From: an uncultured Lachnospiraceae bacterium
GTDB taxonomy: Bacteria > Bacillota_A > Clostridia > Lachnospirales > Lachnospiraceae
Assembly: GCA_902773195.1 (NCBI GenBank)
Contig: CACYDL010000033.1
Location: 1 to 17,169 of the forward strand
Reading direction: 5' to 3'
Length of the DNA stretch: 17,169 nt
Under the pieces are notes generated by a model. The model saw nothing but the letters and a program-made list of their open reading frames with translations. It did no database searches and was not told the DNA's origin. Positions 1-7,316 of the stretch are shown in pieces. Position 1 is the stretch's first letter; the number at the start of each line of letters is the position of its first letter. The translations under genes and the position numbers were made by a program.

Positions 1-65
1 ATCAAGATTGAAAAAATCAATATGGTGACATTCTTTAAAGTATTCGCTCTGATTTTCCCTGACAT
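1..65 (-). CDS. 5' end of a leftward gene, product unknown (partial)
   Basis: A reading frame starts at ATG 65-63 on the minus strand and runs off the left edge. It is preceded by a purine-rich ribosome site (AGAGGAAAA) about 4-8 bases upstream. The 21 visible residues start MSGKIRANTLKN and then turn hydrophobic (VTILIFSIL). This looks like a short basic cytoplasmic N-terminus followed by the first membrane helix. The DNA is far more AT-rich (18 of the first 60 bases are G or C) than the housekeeping genes to the right. Multispan transporters and polysaccharide flippases can start like this, but nothing visible identifies the family. Confidence 0.5.
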   Translation of the reverse strand, partial: MSGKIRANTLKNVTILIFSIL

Positions 66-140
66 GACTTTTCCTCTGCTTTTCTTTGTTGTACCAGGTG
101 CTGCACTTTTCTATTTACAGAGAACGTTTTTTATGTATTT

Positions 141-146
141 ATTATA
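141..146 (-). promoter_or_regulatory. Possible -10 box for the left-edge gene
   Basis: The minus strand reads TATAAT here, in a very AT-rich tract (9 of 60 bases at 121-180 are G or C). It lies about 75 bases upstream of the ATG at 65. No good -35 hexamer sits 16-18 bases upstream, and AT-rich DNA gives such matches by chance, so this is weak. Confidence 0.3.
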
Positions 147-311
147 TCGTTTTTCAAAAATTAAATAAACATTTTTTAAGAGCCAATCAACAATTATCCG
201 TCCGGGAAGATCCCTTTTTATTTCTGCTTCAATCGTTGCGACAGAACCAGCAGCCTCACCTGCGTTCGCTCCTGCAGAAACTGCAGATTCGATTTCAACT
301 GTATAAATCAC

Positions 312-344
312 AAAAAAACAGGCACCTGCGGTACCTGCTTTTTT
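312..344 (-). terminator. Rho-independent terminator after tRNA-Pro
   Basis: On the minus strand an 8-bp stem CAGGTACC/GGTGCCTG (one T-G wobble) with loop GCA is followed by seven T residues, starting 12 bases after the tRNA discriminator base. An A-run on the other side (T-run on the plus strand at 339-344) could make it bidirectional. Confidence 0.85.
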
Positions 345-348
345 GTAA

Positions 349-422
349 TCGATGCGACTGGATTCGAACCAGCGGCCTCTGCGTCCCGAACGCAGCGCTC
401 TACCAAACTGAGCCACGCATCG
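349..422 (-). tRNA. tRNA-Pro (anticodon CGG)
   Basis: A complete cloverleaf is visible on the minus strand. The acceptor stem CGATGCG/CGCATCG (416-422 with 350-356) has seven perfect pairs. The D arm is GCTC/GAGC. The anticodon stem CTGCG/CGCAG encloses loop TTCGGGA, so the anticodon is CGG, reading proline codon CCG. The T arm is GCTGG-TTCGAAT-CCAGT. The discriminator base is A, and CCA is not encoded (TTAC follows), so the tail would be added by CCA nucleotidyltransferase. It has its own promoter and terminator and is a single-gene unit. Confidence 0.95.
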
Positions 423-447
423 AAGCTGCTTCCGTACAGCAAAAGTA

Positions 448-476
448 ATTATAACTGTCCGTCGCCCGGTTGTCAA
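448..476 (-). promoter_or_regulatory. Consensus sigma-A promoter of tRNA-Pro
   Basis: On the minus strand a perfect -35 TTGACA (476-471) is separated by exactly 17 bases from a perfect -10 TATAAT (453-448). The predicted start is near 441, leaving a leader of about 20 nt before the mature tRNA at 422. A 7-1-7 palindrome AATGAAA-A-TTTCATT (475-489) overlaps the upstream edge of the -35. It may act as an AT-rich UP element. Confidence 0.9.
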
Positions 477-593
477 TGAAAATTTCATTGAATTGGGTGA
501 CATGTGTATTTCAGAAAAAGACCGGCAGGATATAAATTTCACTGAACTGGTTTCACGAAAATAGAAATATGGGGCTCTGCGGCTCGAAGCGTC

Positions 594-619
594 AAAAACC
601 CCCTGCCCGCAGGCAGGGG
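594..619 (-). terminator. Terminator of the coiled-coil/3D protein gene
   Basis: On the minus strand CCCCTGCC-TGCG-GGCAGGGG forms a perfect 8-bp stem with a four-base loop, followed by G and five T residues. It begins about 48 bases after the stop codon at 667-669. Confidence 0.88.
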
Positions 620-666
620 ATCGTTTCATGCGCCTGATTTGATTGATTGACCGGTTCTTCCGGCTG

Positions 667-2451
667 TCAGCCCACCAGATAGACGTCCGCGTACTGCATT
701 CCGAAGGCCAGCGCCTCCTCATGGGAGTCCATGAAGATGTCCACGTGACCGTAGGGCGTGCCCCGGTCTTCGACCGTATAGACTGTGCCGTTGATCAGCA
801 GCTGCGTTCCGAAATCGACGCCTCCCATGGCGACCGTGTGGCCGGACGTGGGATTCACGCCGCTCGCCGTAGGCTGGCCCGCGGAACCGTTGCACTGCGC
901 GCACCAGCAGTAGGCGGTGAGGGTGAAGTTTCCGAGGTAAGTACCGTCGCTGCCGGACTCGTCGTCGTCATAGTCCTCATCCTCGTCGTAATCCTCGTCC
1001 TCGTCGTAATCCTCGTCCTCGTCGTAATCTTCGTCTTCGTCGTAATCTTCGTCTTCGTCGTAGTCCTCAGATTCGTCGTAGTCCTCGGATTCGTCGTAAT
1101 CTTCGTCCTCGTACTCGTCGTCTTCGTTGTAATCCTCGTCGGCGTCGAAGTCCACCGGCTCGTCCTCGTCGTCATAGTCTTCTTCGTCCGAGTAGAAGTC
1201 CTCATCCTCCGAGCCGTACTCTTCGTCGTCGATCTGGCCTTCGTCCTCGTCGCCGGACTCATCGTAGTCTTCGGATTCGTCGTAATCCTCGGACTCGTCG
1301 TAATCTTCGGACTCGTCCGCGTCCTCGGAGCCGTCATAATCCTCGGACTCGTCGTAGTCTTCGGATTCGTCGTAATCCTCGGACTCGTCGTAGTCTTCGG
1401 ACTCGTCCGCGTCCTCGGAGCCGTCATAGTCCTCGGAATCGTCCGCGTCCTCGGAGCCGTCGTAGTCCTCGGATTCGTCCGTGTCCCCGGAGCCGTCGTA
1501 GTCCTCGGATTCATCCGCGTCCTCGGAACCGTCGTCTTCGTCGCCGGATTCGTCCGCGTCCTCAGAGCTTCCGTCATCTTCATCCGAATCGTCGGAATCC
1601 TCTTCGGGCTGCTGCTCCGTGTACTCGTCGTCGGAGTCGTCCGCATGCGCCTCGGCGCGGGCCTCTTCCTCCGCCTCGCGCGCCTCGCGGGCGGCGCGGG
1701 CTGCCTCCTCGGCCGCGGCCTGCTGCTCGAGATCCGCCAGAAGTCCCTTGCTGTAGGAGATCTCGTCGGCCAGATTGGAAGCCTTCCACTCCTGTTCGCC
1801 GATGCCGGCTGTGTACTCGGCGATTTTGGCGTCTGTCGTGTTGGCCAGGGTCTGAACCTCGGAGAGCTTCGTCTCGTTTTCCTTCTTGAGAGTCCTGAGC
1901 TCCTTCTGGTCCGCTTCGAGCTCCAGCTGTCTGTTCACGACCGCTTCCTTGGTCGCCTTGTACTCGTCGAGCTTGTCGCGGTCGTATTTCGTGAGCTCCT
2001 GGACCTCCGCCGCCTTGTTGAGGAACTGGGTCACGTCCTTCGACTCCAGAAACGCGGTCATCAGGTCCGTGCTGCCGTTCTCGTACATATACTGGATGCG
2101 GCTCACCATGTTGTTGTACTGTCTGCGCTCATTGATCTTGGCCCGCTTCACGGCGGCGCGCGCCTTCTTGATGGCCGTCGTCTTCTCGGTGATCCGGGCC
2201 GAGATGCTCTCGATATCCGTCGACAGCGACGTGATCTGGGCGCCGAGCTCGTCGAGATAGGTGCTGAGGGCGCTCCTCTCCTTGCTCATCGCATCGATCT
2301 TGTTCTGGGTGGCGGCAAGCTCGTTCTCCGCCGCGTTCTTCTCGGCCTCGGCGGCCGCTATTTTATCGTATGTATCAGCCATCGCGGGGAGCGTCTGTAC
2401 CGACGCGAGCGAAACCGCAATCATCAGGCCGACGATCTGCTTTCTGACCAT
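667..2451 (-). CDS. Secreted coiled-coil (PcsB/CwlO-like N-terminus) protein with acidic repeat linker and C-terminal 3D domain
   Basis: A probable cell-wall hydrolase or remodelling factor of 594 residues. Residues 1-25 are a signal peptide (VRKQ, hydrophobic core, cleavage after AMA). Residues 26-245 are long heptad-rich coiled coil like the N-termini of PcsB/CwlO-type peptidoglycan proteins. An Ala/Glu/Arg stretch follows. Residues about 271-498 are built from a DESEDY/DEDEDY hexapeptide with no Lys or Arg at all. The final 100 residues are a 3D domain (TAYCWCAQCNG, GGVDFGT, VEDRG, VDIFMDS; the three diagnostic Asp are visible), the RlpA/MltA-like double-psi barrel fold linked to lytic transglycosylase activity. 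Two ATGs lie at 2457 and 2451. The AAAGGAG site is 3 bases from the first and 9 from the second, so 2451 is preferred. Domain identities are by eye; substrate and activity are inferred from family. Confidence 0.85.
   Translation of the reverse strand: MVRKQIVGLMIAVSLASVQTLPAMADTYDKIAAAEAEKNAAENELAATQNKIDAMSKERSALSTYLDELGAQITSLSTDIESISARITEKTTAIKKARAAVKRAKINERRQYNNMVSRIQYMYENGSTDLMTAFLESKDVTQFLNKAAEVQELTKYDRDKLDEYKATKEAVVNRQLELEADQKELRTLKKENETKLSEVQTLANTTDAKIAEYTAGIGEQEWKASNLADEISYSKGLLADLEQQAAAEEAARAAREAREAEEEARAEAHADDSDDEYTEQQPEEDSDDSDEDDGSSEDADESGDEDDGSEDADESEDYDGSGDTDESEDYDGSEDADDSEDYDGSEDADESEDYDESEDYDESEDYDESEDYDGSEDADESEDYDESEDYDESEDYDESGDEDEGQIDDEEYGSEDEDFYSDEEDYDDEDEPVDFDADEDYNEDDEYEDEDYDESEDYDESEDYDEDEDYDEDEDYDEDEDYDEDEDYDEDEDYDDDESGSDGTYLGNFTLTAYCWCAQCNGSAGQPTASGVNPTSGHTVAMGGVDFGTQLLINGTVYTVEDRGTPYGHVDIFMDSHEEALAFGMQYADVYLVG
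958..1641 (-). repeat. In-frame 18-bp tandem repeat coding an acidic hexapeptide linker
   Basis: About 228 codons of the 3D-domain gene are dominated by an 18-bp unit encoding DESEDY, DGSEDA or DEDEDY variants. Runs of identical units occur at both ends, and a higher-order block (several DESEDY followed by DGSEDA) is present twice. The frame never breaks, so selection keeps it coding. Near-identical adjacent units make slippage length change likely. Confidence 0.9.
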
Positions 2452-2519
2452 TCGCATATTCTCCTTTCACATGGACGTCCTCTTTCCCATGAGGGCAGTT
2501 TTTCACATGTATGCAATAC

Positions 2520-2548
2520 ATAATAGCACATTGCGTAACATATTGAAA
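2520..2548 (-). promoter_or_regulatory. Putative promoter of the coiled-coil/3D protein gene
   Basis: On the minus strand TTTCAA (2548-2543) lies 17 bases from TATTAT (2525-2520). The -10 matches consensus at 5 of 6 and the -35 at only 3 of 6. The leader to the start codon would be about 60 nt. It is the best sigma-A-like site in this AT-rich stretch. Confidence 0.5.
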
Positions 2549-2592
2549 GGATTTTGTTTAAAGCCTGTAACATTTTTGAAATATGTAAACCG

Positions 2593-2762
2593 GCTCCGCC
2601 GTGGAAAATGCGGGAAAGGCACCACGTACAATAGAGGAAATGCAGCGCGGGAGATCCGAAGATGCTCTGCGGAAAATGCGGGAAATGCGCCGCGTACAAT
2701 ACAGGAAATACAGCGCGGGAGATACCAGGCTCCGCGGCGGGAAATACGAAAAGACGCCGCGG
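2593..2762. repeat. Three tandem intergenic hairpin-forming repeats
   Basis: The 382-base gap between the coiled-coil/3D gene and spoVG holds two clear copies and one diverged copy of a 65-71 bp unit, starting near 2593, 2664 and 2729. The shared core is GGAAAATGCGGGAAA, then CGTACAATA, then GCGCGGGAGAT. Each copy can form a stem-loop. The stems are CGTGG/CCACG (2600-2604 with 2622-2626), TGCGG/CCGCG (2668-2672 with 2690-2694) and CCGCGGCG/CGCCGCGG (2732-2739 with 2755-2762), with loops of 17, 17 and 15 bases. The period is not a multiple of three in the conserved part, arguing against coding. The direction of transcription is unknown. Confidence 0.7.
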
Positions 2763-2763
2763 A

Positions 2764-2794
2764 AAGGGAGGCGCCCTCGCCGGACGCCTCCCTT
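2764..2794 (-). terminator. Probable terminator of spoVG
   Basis: AAGGGAGGCG (2764-2773) pairs perfectly with CGCCTCCCTT (2785-2794) around an 11-base loop, 46 bases past the spoVG stop. The T tract on the minus strand is short (TTT then CC), so termination may be incomplete. Confidence 0.6.
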
Positions 2795-2840
2795 CTGGAG
2801 CTTCGCAATATTTAATTTACAGCAGTCCCAAAACCCGGTA

Positions 2841-3143
2841 TCAGAACATTTCTCCGGAATCCTCCGCAAATACTTCAGCTTCCTCTCTCGCGACCGTTTC
2901 CTCATACTTTGTGAGGATGATGCTCTGAATCTCACTCCTTGTCTCTGAATTGATGGGATGGGCAATGTCCCTGTACTCGCCGTCAGCTGCTTTTCTGCTG
3001 GGCATCGCGATAAAAAGTCCCTTTTCCCCCTCTATGACCTTGATATCGTGAACGACAAATTCATCGTCAATGGTGATGGAGACCACAGCCTTCATCTTGC
3101 CGTCTTTGGAAACCTTGCGAACTCTGACATCTGTAATGTTCAT
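2841..3143 (-). CDS. spoVG: SpoVG, RNA/DNA-binding septation and sporulation regulator
   Basis: The 100-residue protein matches SpoVG along its length: [11 protein letters not shown], then [19 protein letters not shown], then [10 protein letters not shown] and [13 protein letters not shown], ending in an acidic tail with EEA and GEMF. SpoVG family proteins bind nucleic acid and affect septation, sporulation and virulence genes; the gene is also common in species that do not sporulate. The start at 3143 is chosen because the conserved family N-terminus begins there and AGAGG lies 9 bases upstream; a longer frame to 3230 has no support. It follows glgD by 94 bases on the same strand and could be co-transcribed with it. 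No convincing separate promoter was found. Confidence 0.95.
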   Translation of the reverse strand: MNITDVRVRKVSKDGKMKAVVSITIDDEFVVHDIKVIEGEKGLFIAMPSRKAADGEYRDIAHPINSETRSEIQSIILTKYEETVAREEAEVFAEDSGEMF

Positions 3144-3210
3144 AAAACCATTCCTCTCTGTTCTTGTGCAACGCTGAAAATGAAAGCGTTCCCGGGACAG
3201 GGATCCGCCT

Positions 3211-3228
3211 GCCGCGCCGAGGCGCGGC
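3211..3228. other. GC-rich palindrome between glgD and spoVG
   Basis: GCCGCGC-CGAG-GCGCGGC forms a 7-bp hairpin 10 bases after the glgD stop. No T tract follows on the minus strand, so it is not a standard terminator for glgD. It may stabilise a processed 3' end, pause polymerase or do nothing. Confidence 0.4.
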
Positions 3229-3237
3229 ATATCCTTT

Positions 3238-4353
3238 TTAAATGACGTACCTTTCGTTCTTCTCGACGACGATCTTTATTCCGTTCTCACCGAAGTGTCT
3301 GGAATTCGCCCGGATCGTGTCGCGGCTTTCGACAACGCAGTTCTCGATGTGCGTGTTGTCTCCGATATATACGTCATTCAGGATAATTGAATTTCTGATG
3401 AAGCAGTTGTTCCCGATGAACACCTTCTTAAAGATGACAGAGTTCTCAATGGTGCCGTTGATGATGCATCCGGAAGATACAAGGCTGTTTCTGACCGAGC
3501 AGCCGGGATTGTATTTCGCCGGAGGGTTGTCATCGACCTTGGTGTAGATGGCAGGTCCCTGGTGGAAGAAATAGTCCCGCACTTCATTTTTCAGAAAATC
3601 CATGTTGGTACGGTAGTAAGATTCCACGGTGGAAATATTACTCCAGTAGGTATTGATTCTGTACCCGTAGATCCGCTTCAGATCCTTGTAGCGGATCAGG
3701 ATGTCCTTAACGAAATCGGAGCGGTCCTCCTGGGCACATTTCTCAATCATTTCTATGAGCTGGCGTCTGCGGATCACGTAGATGCCCGTCGAGACCACGT
3801 TCGACTTCGAGACCATCGGCTTCTCGTCGAACTCCTCGATGCGGCAGTCCTCGTTCATCTTGAGGACGCCGAAGCGGCTCAGGTCCTCCCCGCGAAGCTC
3901 GGTGCACACGACCGTGACGTCCGCCCTCTTCGCGATGTGGAACTCGAGGACCTTGTTGTAATCCAGCTTGTAGACTCCGTCGCCCGAGGCAATCACCACA
4001 TAGGGTTCATGGCACTGCCTCAGCCAGTCGAGATTCTGGGCGATGGCGTCCGCCGTCCCTCTGTACCACCAGCTGTTCTTTGTGGTTATCGTCGGGGGAA
4101 ACAGGAAAAGTCCCCCCTGCTTTCTGCCGAAGTCCCACCACTTCGAGGAGCTGAGATGCTCGTTCAGCGACCTGGCGTTGTACTGGGTGAGCACCGCCAC
4201 CTTCTGTATGTGGGAATTCGTCATGTTGGAGAGAGAAAAATCAATGCTCCGGTAGCTCCCGGCCATCGGCATCGCCGCGATCGCGCGTTTGCTCGACAGT
4301 TCTCTCATCCGGCTGTTGTTGCCGCCAGCAAGTATGATTCCTACCGCTCTCAT
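3238..4353 (-). CDS. glgD: GlgD, regulatory-type subunit of glucose-1-phosphate adenylyltransferase
   Basis: A 371-residue nucleotidyltransferase with a C-terminal left-handed beta-helix, homologous to the upstream GlgC. In Firmicutes GlgD pairs with GlgC to make ADP-glucose for glycogen synthesis. The N-terminal loop reads AGGNNSRM (residues 9-16), where catalytic subunits have GGxGxRL. The lysine in the AKPAV motif of GlgC (K42 of the E. coli enzyme) aligns with Ile25. The metal-site [10 protein letters not shown] (123-132) is kept. Hexapeptide repeats ([30 protein letters not shown]) fill the C-terminus. The start overlaps the glgC stop in ATGA, with AGGTGAG upstream, so translation is probably coupled. 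The substitutions fit a weak or non-catalytic, regulatory role. Confidence 0.93.
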   Translation of the reverse strand: MRAVGIILAGGNNSRMRELSSKRAIAAMPMAGSYRSIDFSLSNMTNSHIQKVAVLTQYNARSLNEHLSSSKWWDFGRKQGGLFLFPPTITTKNSWWYRGTADAIAQNLDWLRQCHEPYVVIASGDGVYKLDYNKVLEFHIAKRADVTVVCTELRGEDLSRFGVLKMNEDCRIEEFDEKPMVSKSNVVSTGIYVIRRRQLIEMIEKCAQEDRSDFVKDILIRYKDLKRIYGYRINTYWSNISTVESYYRTNMDFLKNEVRDYFFHQGPAIYTKVDDNPPAKYNPGCSVRNSLVSSGCIINGTIENSVIFKKVFIGNNCFIRNSIILNDVYIGDNTHIENCVVESRDTIRANSRHFGENGIKIVVEKNERYVI

Positions 4354-5636
4354 CCGTTCTCACCTGCCTTCTCGTCTGTCCTGATGATGGTCCCTCCTCC
4401 GGGCAGTTCGCCGTTCGGATAGTCCTCGGCAAGGGTGACTCCGAGTATCGCGGTATTTCTGCCGATCCTGACATCGGACGGAATCACGGAATTCTCGCCG
4501 ACCGTGACCAGGCCGAAGGAGTACACGCTCTGGTTCCACGTGTTGGGAGCGTCCTTCCCGAAGCCGAGCACCGCGTTGTCGCCGATGGCGACGTTCTGCG
4601 CGATCACAGCGCGGTTGATCTGCGAGCCCTTTCCTACATAAGTCTCCTGCATGATGATCGAGTCTCTGACGACCGCTCCCTCCGATATCCGGACGGCCGG
4701 CCCGATCACCGAGTTGTGCACCTCGCCGTGGATCTCGGCGCCTTCACCGATGATGCACTTGTCGACGACAGCGGTTTCTGCGATGTAATCCGGTGTGACA
4801 ATATCTCCTCTCGTATAGATTTTCCAGAATTCCTCATAGAGATTGAATTCGGGAATTACGTCAATCAGCTCCATGTTGGCCTGCCAGTAGGAACCCAGCG
4901 TGCCGACATCCTTCCAGTAGCCGTTGAACTCGTACGCGAAAAGTCTCTTTCCGTTCTCCCTGCAGTAGGGAAGTACATGCTTACCGAAGTCGAGATTCAT
5001 CTGATCCTTCAGCAGAACAAGAGCGTCCCGCAGGACAGGCCAGCTGAAAATGTAGATGCCCATGGATGCCAGAGTGCTGGCCGGATGCTCCGGCTTCTCC
5101 TGGAATTCCGTTATTCTGCCCGTCCCGTCAGTCACCACGATGCCAAAGCGGGATGCCTCTTCCATAGGAACCGGCATGACCGCAAGTGTGACGTCAGCCC
5201 TGTTCGCCTTGTGGTAATCCAGCATCACTTCGTAGTCCATCTTGTAGATGTGGTCGCCGGAAAGGATCAGCACGTAGTCCGGATTGTACTGCTCCATGTA
5301 CTCAAGGTTCTGGTAGATCGCGTTGGCCGTTCCCGTGTACCAGTCGGAATTCCCGATCTTTTCGTACGGCGGAAGGACGGTGACCCCTCCGACGTTGCGG
5401 TCAAGATCCCACGGAATCCCGATGCCGATGTGGGTGTTCAGCCGCAGCGGCCTGTACTGTGTCAGAACGCCGACCGTATCAATTCCGGAATTGATACAGT
5501 TGCTGAGAGGAAAATCGATGATCCGGTATTTTCCCCCGAACGACACTGCAGGCTTGGCTACGTTGTCTGTAAGGACACCCAGACGGCTTCCCTGGCCTCC
5601 GGCGAGCAGCATTGCGATCATTTCTTTTTTGATCAT
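4350..5636 (-). CDS. glgC: GlgC, catalytic glucose-1-phosphate adenylyltransferase
   Basis: Makes ADP-glucose and pyrophosphate from glucose-1-phosphate and ATP, the first committed step of bacterial glycogen synthesis. The 428-residue length is normal for the family. Visible motifs are AGGQGSRL (12-19), AKPAV with Lys28, [12 protein letters not shown] (35-46), GTANAIYQN (102-110), [10 protein letters not shown] with catalytic Asp128 (126-135), EFQEKPE (177-183) and YWKDVGT (240-246). A C-terminal beta-helix with isoleucine-patch hexapeptides follows from about 285. The ATG at 5636 has AGGTGAG five bases upstream. It is the first gene of a leftward glgC-glgD unit (possibly with spoVG), with a good promoter 36 bases upstream. 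No glycogen synthase or branching enzyme is in the window. Confidence 0.96.
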   Translation of the reverse strand: MIKKEMIAMLLAGGQGSRLGVLTDNVAKPAVSFGGKYRIIDFPLSNCINSGIDTVGVLTQYRPLRLNTHIGIGIPWDLDRNVGGVTVLPPYEKIGNSDWYTGTANAIYQNLEYMEQYNPDYVLILSGDHIYKMDYEVMLDYHKANRADVTLAVMPVPMEEASRFGIVVTDGTGRITEFQEKPEHPASTLASMGIYIFSWPVLRDALVLLKDQMNLDFGKHVLPYCRENGKRLFAYEFNGYWKDVGTLGSYWQANMELIDVIPEFNLYEEFWKIYTRGDIVTPDYIAETAVVDKCIIGEGAEIHGEVHNSVIGPAVRISEGAVVRDSIIMQETYVGKGSQINRAVIAQNVAIGDNAVLGFGKDAPNTWNQSVYSFGLVTVGENSVIPSDVRIGRNTAILGVTLAEDYPNGELPGGGTIIRTDEKAGENG

Positions 5637-5671
5637 AAGCTCACCTCACGCAGTTAAATTTAAGTGAAACA

Positions 5672-5700
5672 ATTATAGCACACTGTTTCCGAATAGTGAA
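5672..5700 (-). promoter_or_regulatory. Promoter of glgC-glgD
   Basis: On the minus strand TTCACT (5700-5695) lies 17 bases from a perfect TATAAT (5677-5672), 36 bases before the glgC ATG. The 290-base gap to murC also carries the divergent murC promoter; no CcpA-type cre site was convincing. Confidence 0.78.
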
Positions 5701-5833
5701 CATCATTTACAAGACTTCGATGCAGTTCGAACATTTTTTGTATAAAATTGCAGTTCCCGTTCCCCCGTTTATGTCCGTTTTTGCCAAAGAATGACTAAAA
5801 TCGGTCCGTGTTTCATTTCCTCTTTCTTTCCTG

Positions 5834-5863
5834 TTGCAATCAGGGCTTTATCGGGGCTAAAAT
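5834..5863 (+). promoter_or_regulatory. Promoter of murC
   Basis: TTGCAA (5834-5839) and TAAAAT (5858-5863) are separated by 18 bases. Each differs from the sigma-A consensus at one or two positions. The leader to ATG 5927 would be about 57 nt. It contains a short inverted repeat (CCGGA/TCCGG) and the ribosome site GGAGAGG at 5910-5916. Confidence 0.65.
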
Positions 5864-5926
5864 AGAGCAGATTACGGCCGGATTTGAACGTCCGGACAAG
5901 AATTCATACGGAGAGGACATACCGGA

Positions 5927-7300
5927 ATGTTTCAGATAAATTTTGACAGACCTGTATCACTTCATTTTATAGGTATCGGCGGAATCAGCATGAGCGGACT
6001 CGCGGAGATCCTGGCGGGACGGGGCTTCCGCATCTCGGGCTCCGACGCCTCGGCTTCCCCGCTGACGAAGCATCTGGAGGAGCTGGGCGTAAAAGTCTTC
6101 ATCGGACAGTCCGCGGACAATATCGGCGACGGCATCGACTGCGTCGTCTACAGCGCCGCGATCCATCCCGACAACCCGGAGTTCGCGGCGGCGAAGGCGG
6201 CGGGCCTCCCGATGCTGACGCGGGCGGAGCTCCTCGGCGAGATCATGCGCTGCTACGAGGTTCCCATCGCGGTGGCCGGCACTCACGGCAAGACCACGAC
6301 CACGTCCATGTGCGCCCACATCCTGATGCGCGGCGGCATGGATCCGACCGTGACGGTCGGAGGGATTCTTCCCTCCATCGGCGGGAATATCCGGGTGGGA
6401 CGCTCCGGCGTGTTCGTCGCGGAGGCGTGCGAATATACCAACAGCTTCCTCTCCTTCTTCCCGAAGATCGAGCTGATTCTCAACGTCGACGCCGATCATC
6501 TGGACTTCTTCAAGGATCTCGACGACATCGCGGAATCGTTTCACCGGTTCGCCTCCCTTCTTCCGGAGGACGGAACGCTGATCATCAACCGCGGCACGGC
6601 GAAATACGACGCCGTCGTCGGCGGCATCGACCGCGAGATCATTACCTACGGCCTGGATTGCGCGGCGGACTACACCGCCGGGGACATCCGGTACGACGAA
6701 AACGGATGCGGCTCCTTTGTCTGCCTCGAGCGGGGCAATGAGCTCGGCCGCTTCGACCTCCGCGTCCCCGGCGCCCACAACGTCTCCAACGCCCTGGCCG
6801 CCATCGCCCTCGGCCGGAAGACGGGCCTTGATCCCGAGACGATCCGCGAGGGGCTCCTGAGCTTCACGGGGACTGAGAGACGGTTCGAGTACAAGGGCAG
6901 CGTGCAGGGCGCCGTCGTGATCGACGACTACGCCCACCACCCGACGGAGATCGCCGCGACGCTCGCCGCCGCGAGGAACCATCCTCACGACAGGCTGATC
7001 GTCGCGTTCCAGCCCCACACCTACACCCGGACGAAGGCCCTCCTGCCGGAGTTCGCCGACGCCCTCTCCGCCGCGGACGAGGTGGTGCTGGCGGACATCT
7101 ACGCCGCCAGGGAGAAAAACACCATCGGCATCTCCTCCGACGACCTGCGGGCGGAGATCGAGAAAAGAGGCACCGCGGCGCGCTATTTCCCGACCTTCGG
7201 CGAAATTGAGAATTATCTGAAATCACAGCTCCGGGAGGGAGATCTGTTGATAACCATGGGGGCCGGAAACATCGTAGAAGTGGGAGAACATCTGATCTGA
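5927..7300 (+). CDS. murC: MurC, UDP-N-acetylmuramate--L-alanine ligase
   Basis: Adds L-alanine to UDP-MurNAc using ATP, the first amino-acid step of cytoplasmic peptidoglycan precursor synthesis. The 457 residues carry the whole Mur ligase layout. The N-terminal UDP-binding domain has HFIGIGGISMSGLAEIL (13-29). The central ATPase has P-loop AGTHGKTTT (117-125), EACEYTNSFL (166-175) and NVDADHLDFF (186-195). The C-terminal domain has PGAHNVSNALAA, DDYAHHPTEI and FQPHTYTRT, all typical of MurC. GGAGAGG lies 10 bases before the ATG. It opens a rightward cluster but is separated from the next gene by a long inverted repeat that could end its transcript. Confidence 0.97.
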   Translation: MFQINFDRPVSLHFIGIGGISMSGLAEILAGRGFRISGSDASASPLTKHLEELGVKVFIGQSADNIGDGIDCVVYSAAIHPDNPEFAAAKAAGLPMLTRAELLGEIMRCYEVPIAVAGTHGKTTTTSMCAHILMRGGMDPTVTVGGILPSIGGNIRVGRSGVFVAEACEYTNSFLSFFPKIELILNVDADHLDFFKDLDDIAESFHRFASLLPEDGTLIINRGTAKYDAVVGGIDREIITYGLDCAADYTAGDIRYDENGCGSFVCLERGNELGRFDLRVPGAHNVSNALAAIALGRKTGLDPETIREGLLSFTGTERRFEYKGSVQGAVVIDDYAHHPTEIAATLAAARNHPHDRLIVAFQPHTYTRTKALLPEFADALSAADEVVLADIYAAREKNTIGISSDDLRAEIEKRGTAARYFPTFGEIENYLKSQLREGDLLITMGAGNIVEVGEHLI

Positions 7301-7316
7301 CGCCCCGCCTGTCCAC

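Noticed and set aside
169..306. Rightward frame ending in a Pro/Ala-rich tail (ATEPAASPAFAPAE) just before the terminator
   Set aside because: It looks a little like a protein C-terminus, but there is no start codon and a stop lies at 166-168. It could be a gene remnant; too little to call.
86..448. Rightward open frame of 120 codons across the AT-rich region and the tRNA
   Set aside because: It crosses the tRNA-Pro gene and a terminator, has no ribosome site, and its composition is not protein-like.
643..2523. Rightward 626-codon frame with long Val/Phe/Leu runs
   Set aside because: It is the antisense shadow of the acidic-repeat gene: GA-rich codons read backwards give hydrophobic residues. 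The other strand has signal peptide, ribosome site and 3D domain.
2520..2589. WalR-like half-sites (TGTAAC 2566-2571, TGTAAA 2584-2589, TGTTAC on the minus strand at 2540-2535)
   Set aside because: Cell-wall hydrolase genes are often WalR targets, but no pair has the required 5-base spacing, and such hexamers are common in AT-rich DNA.
2593..2762. CRISPR-like array
   Set aside because: Only two good copies and one poor one; the whole unit is repeated, with no unique spacers between conserved repeats, and no cas genes are near.
3144..3230. N-terminal extension of SpoVG
   Set aside because: The 29 extra residues are not like the family, and the conserved start [11 protein letters not shown] has its own ribosome site.
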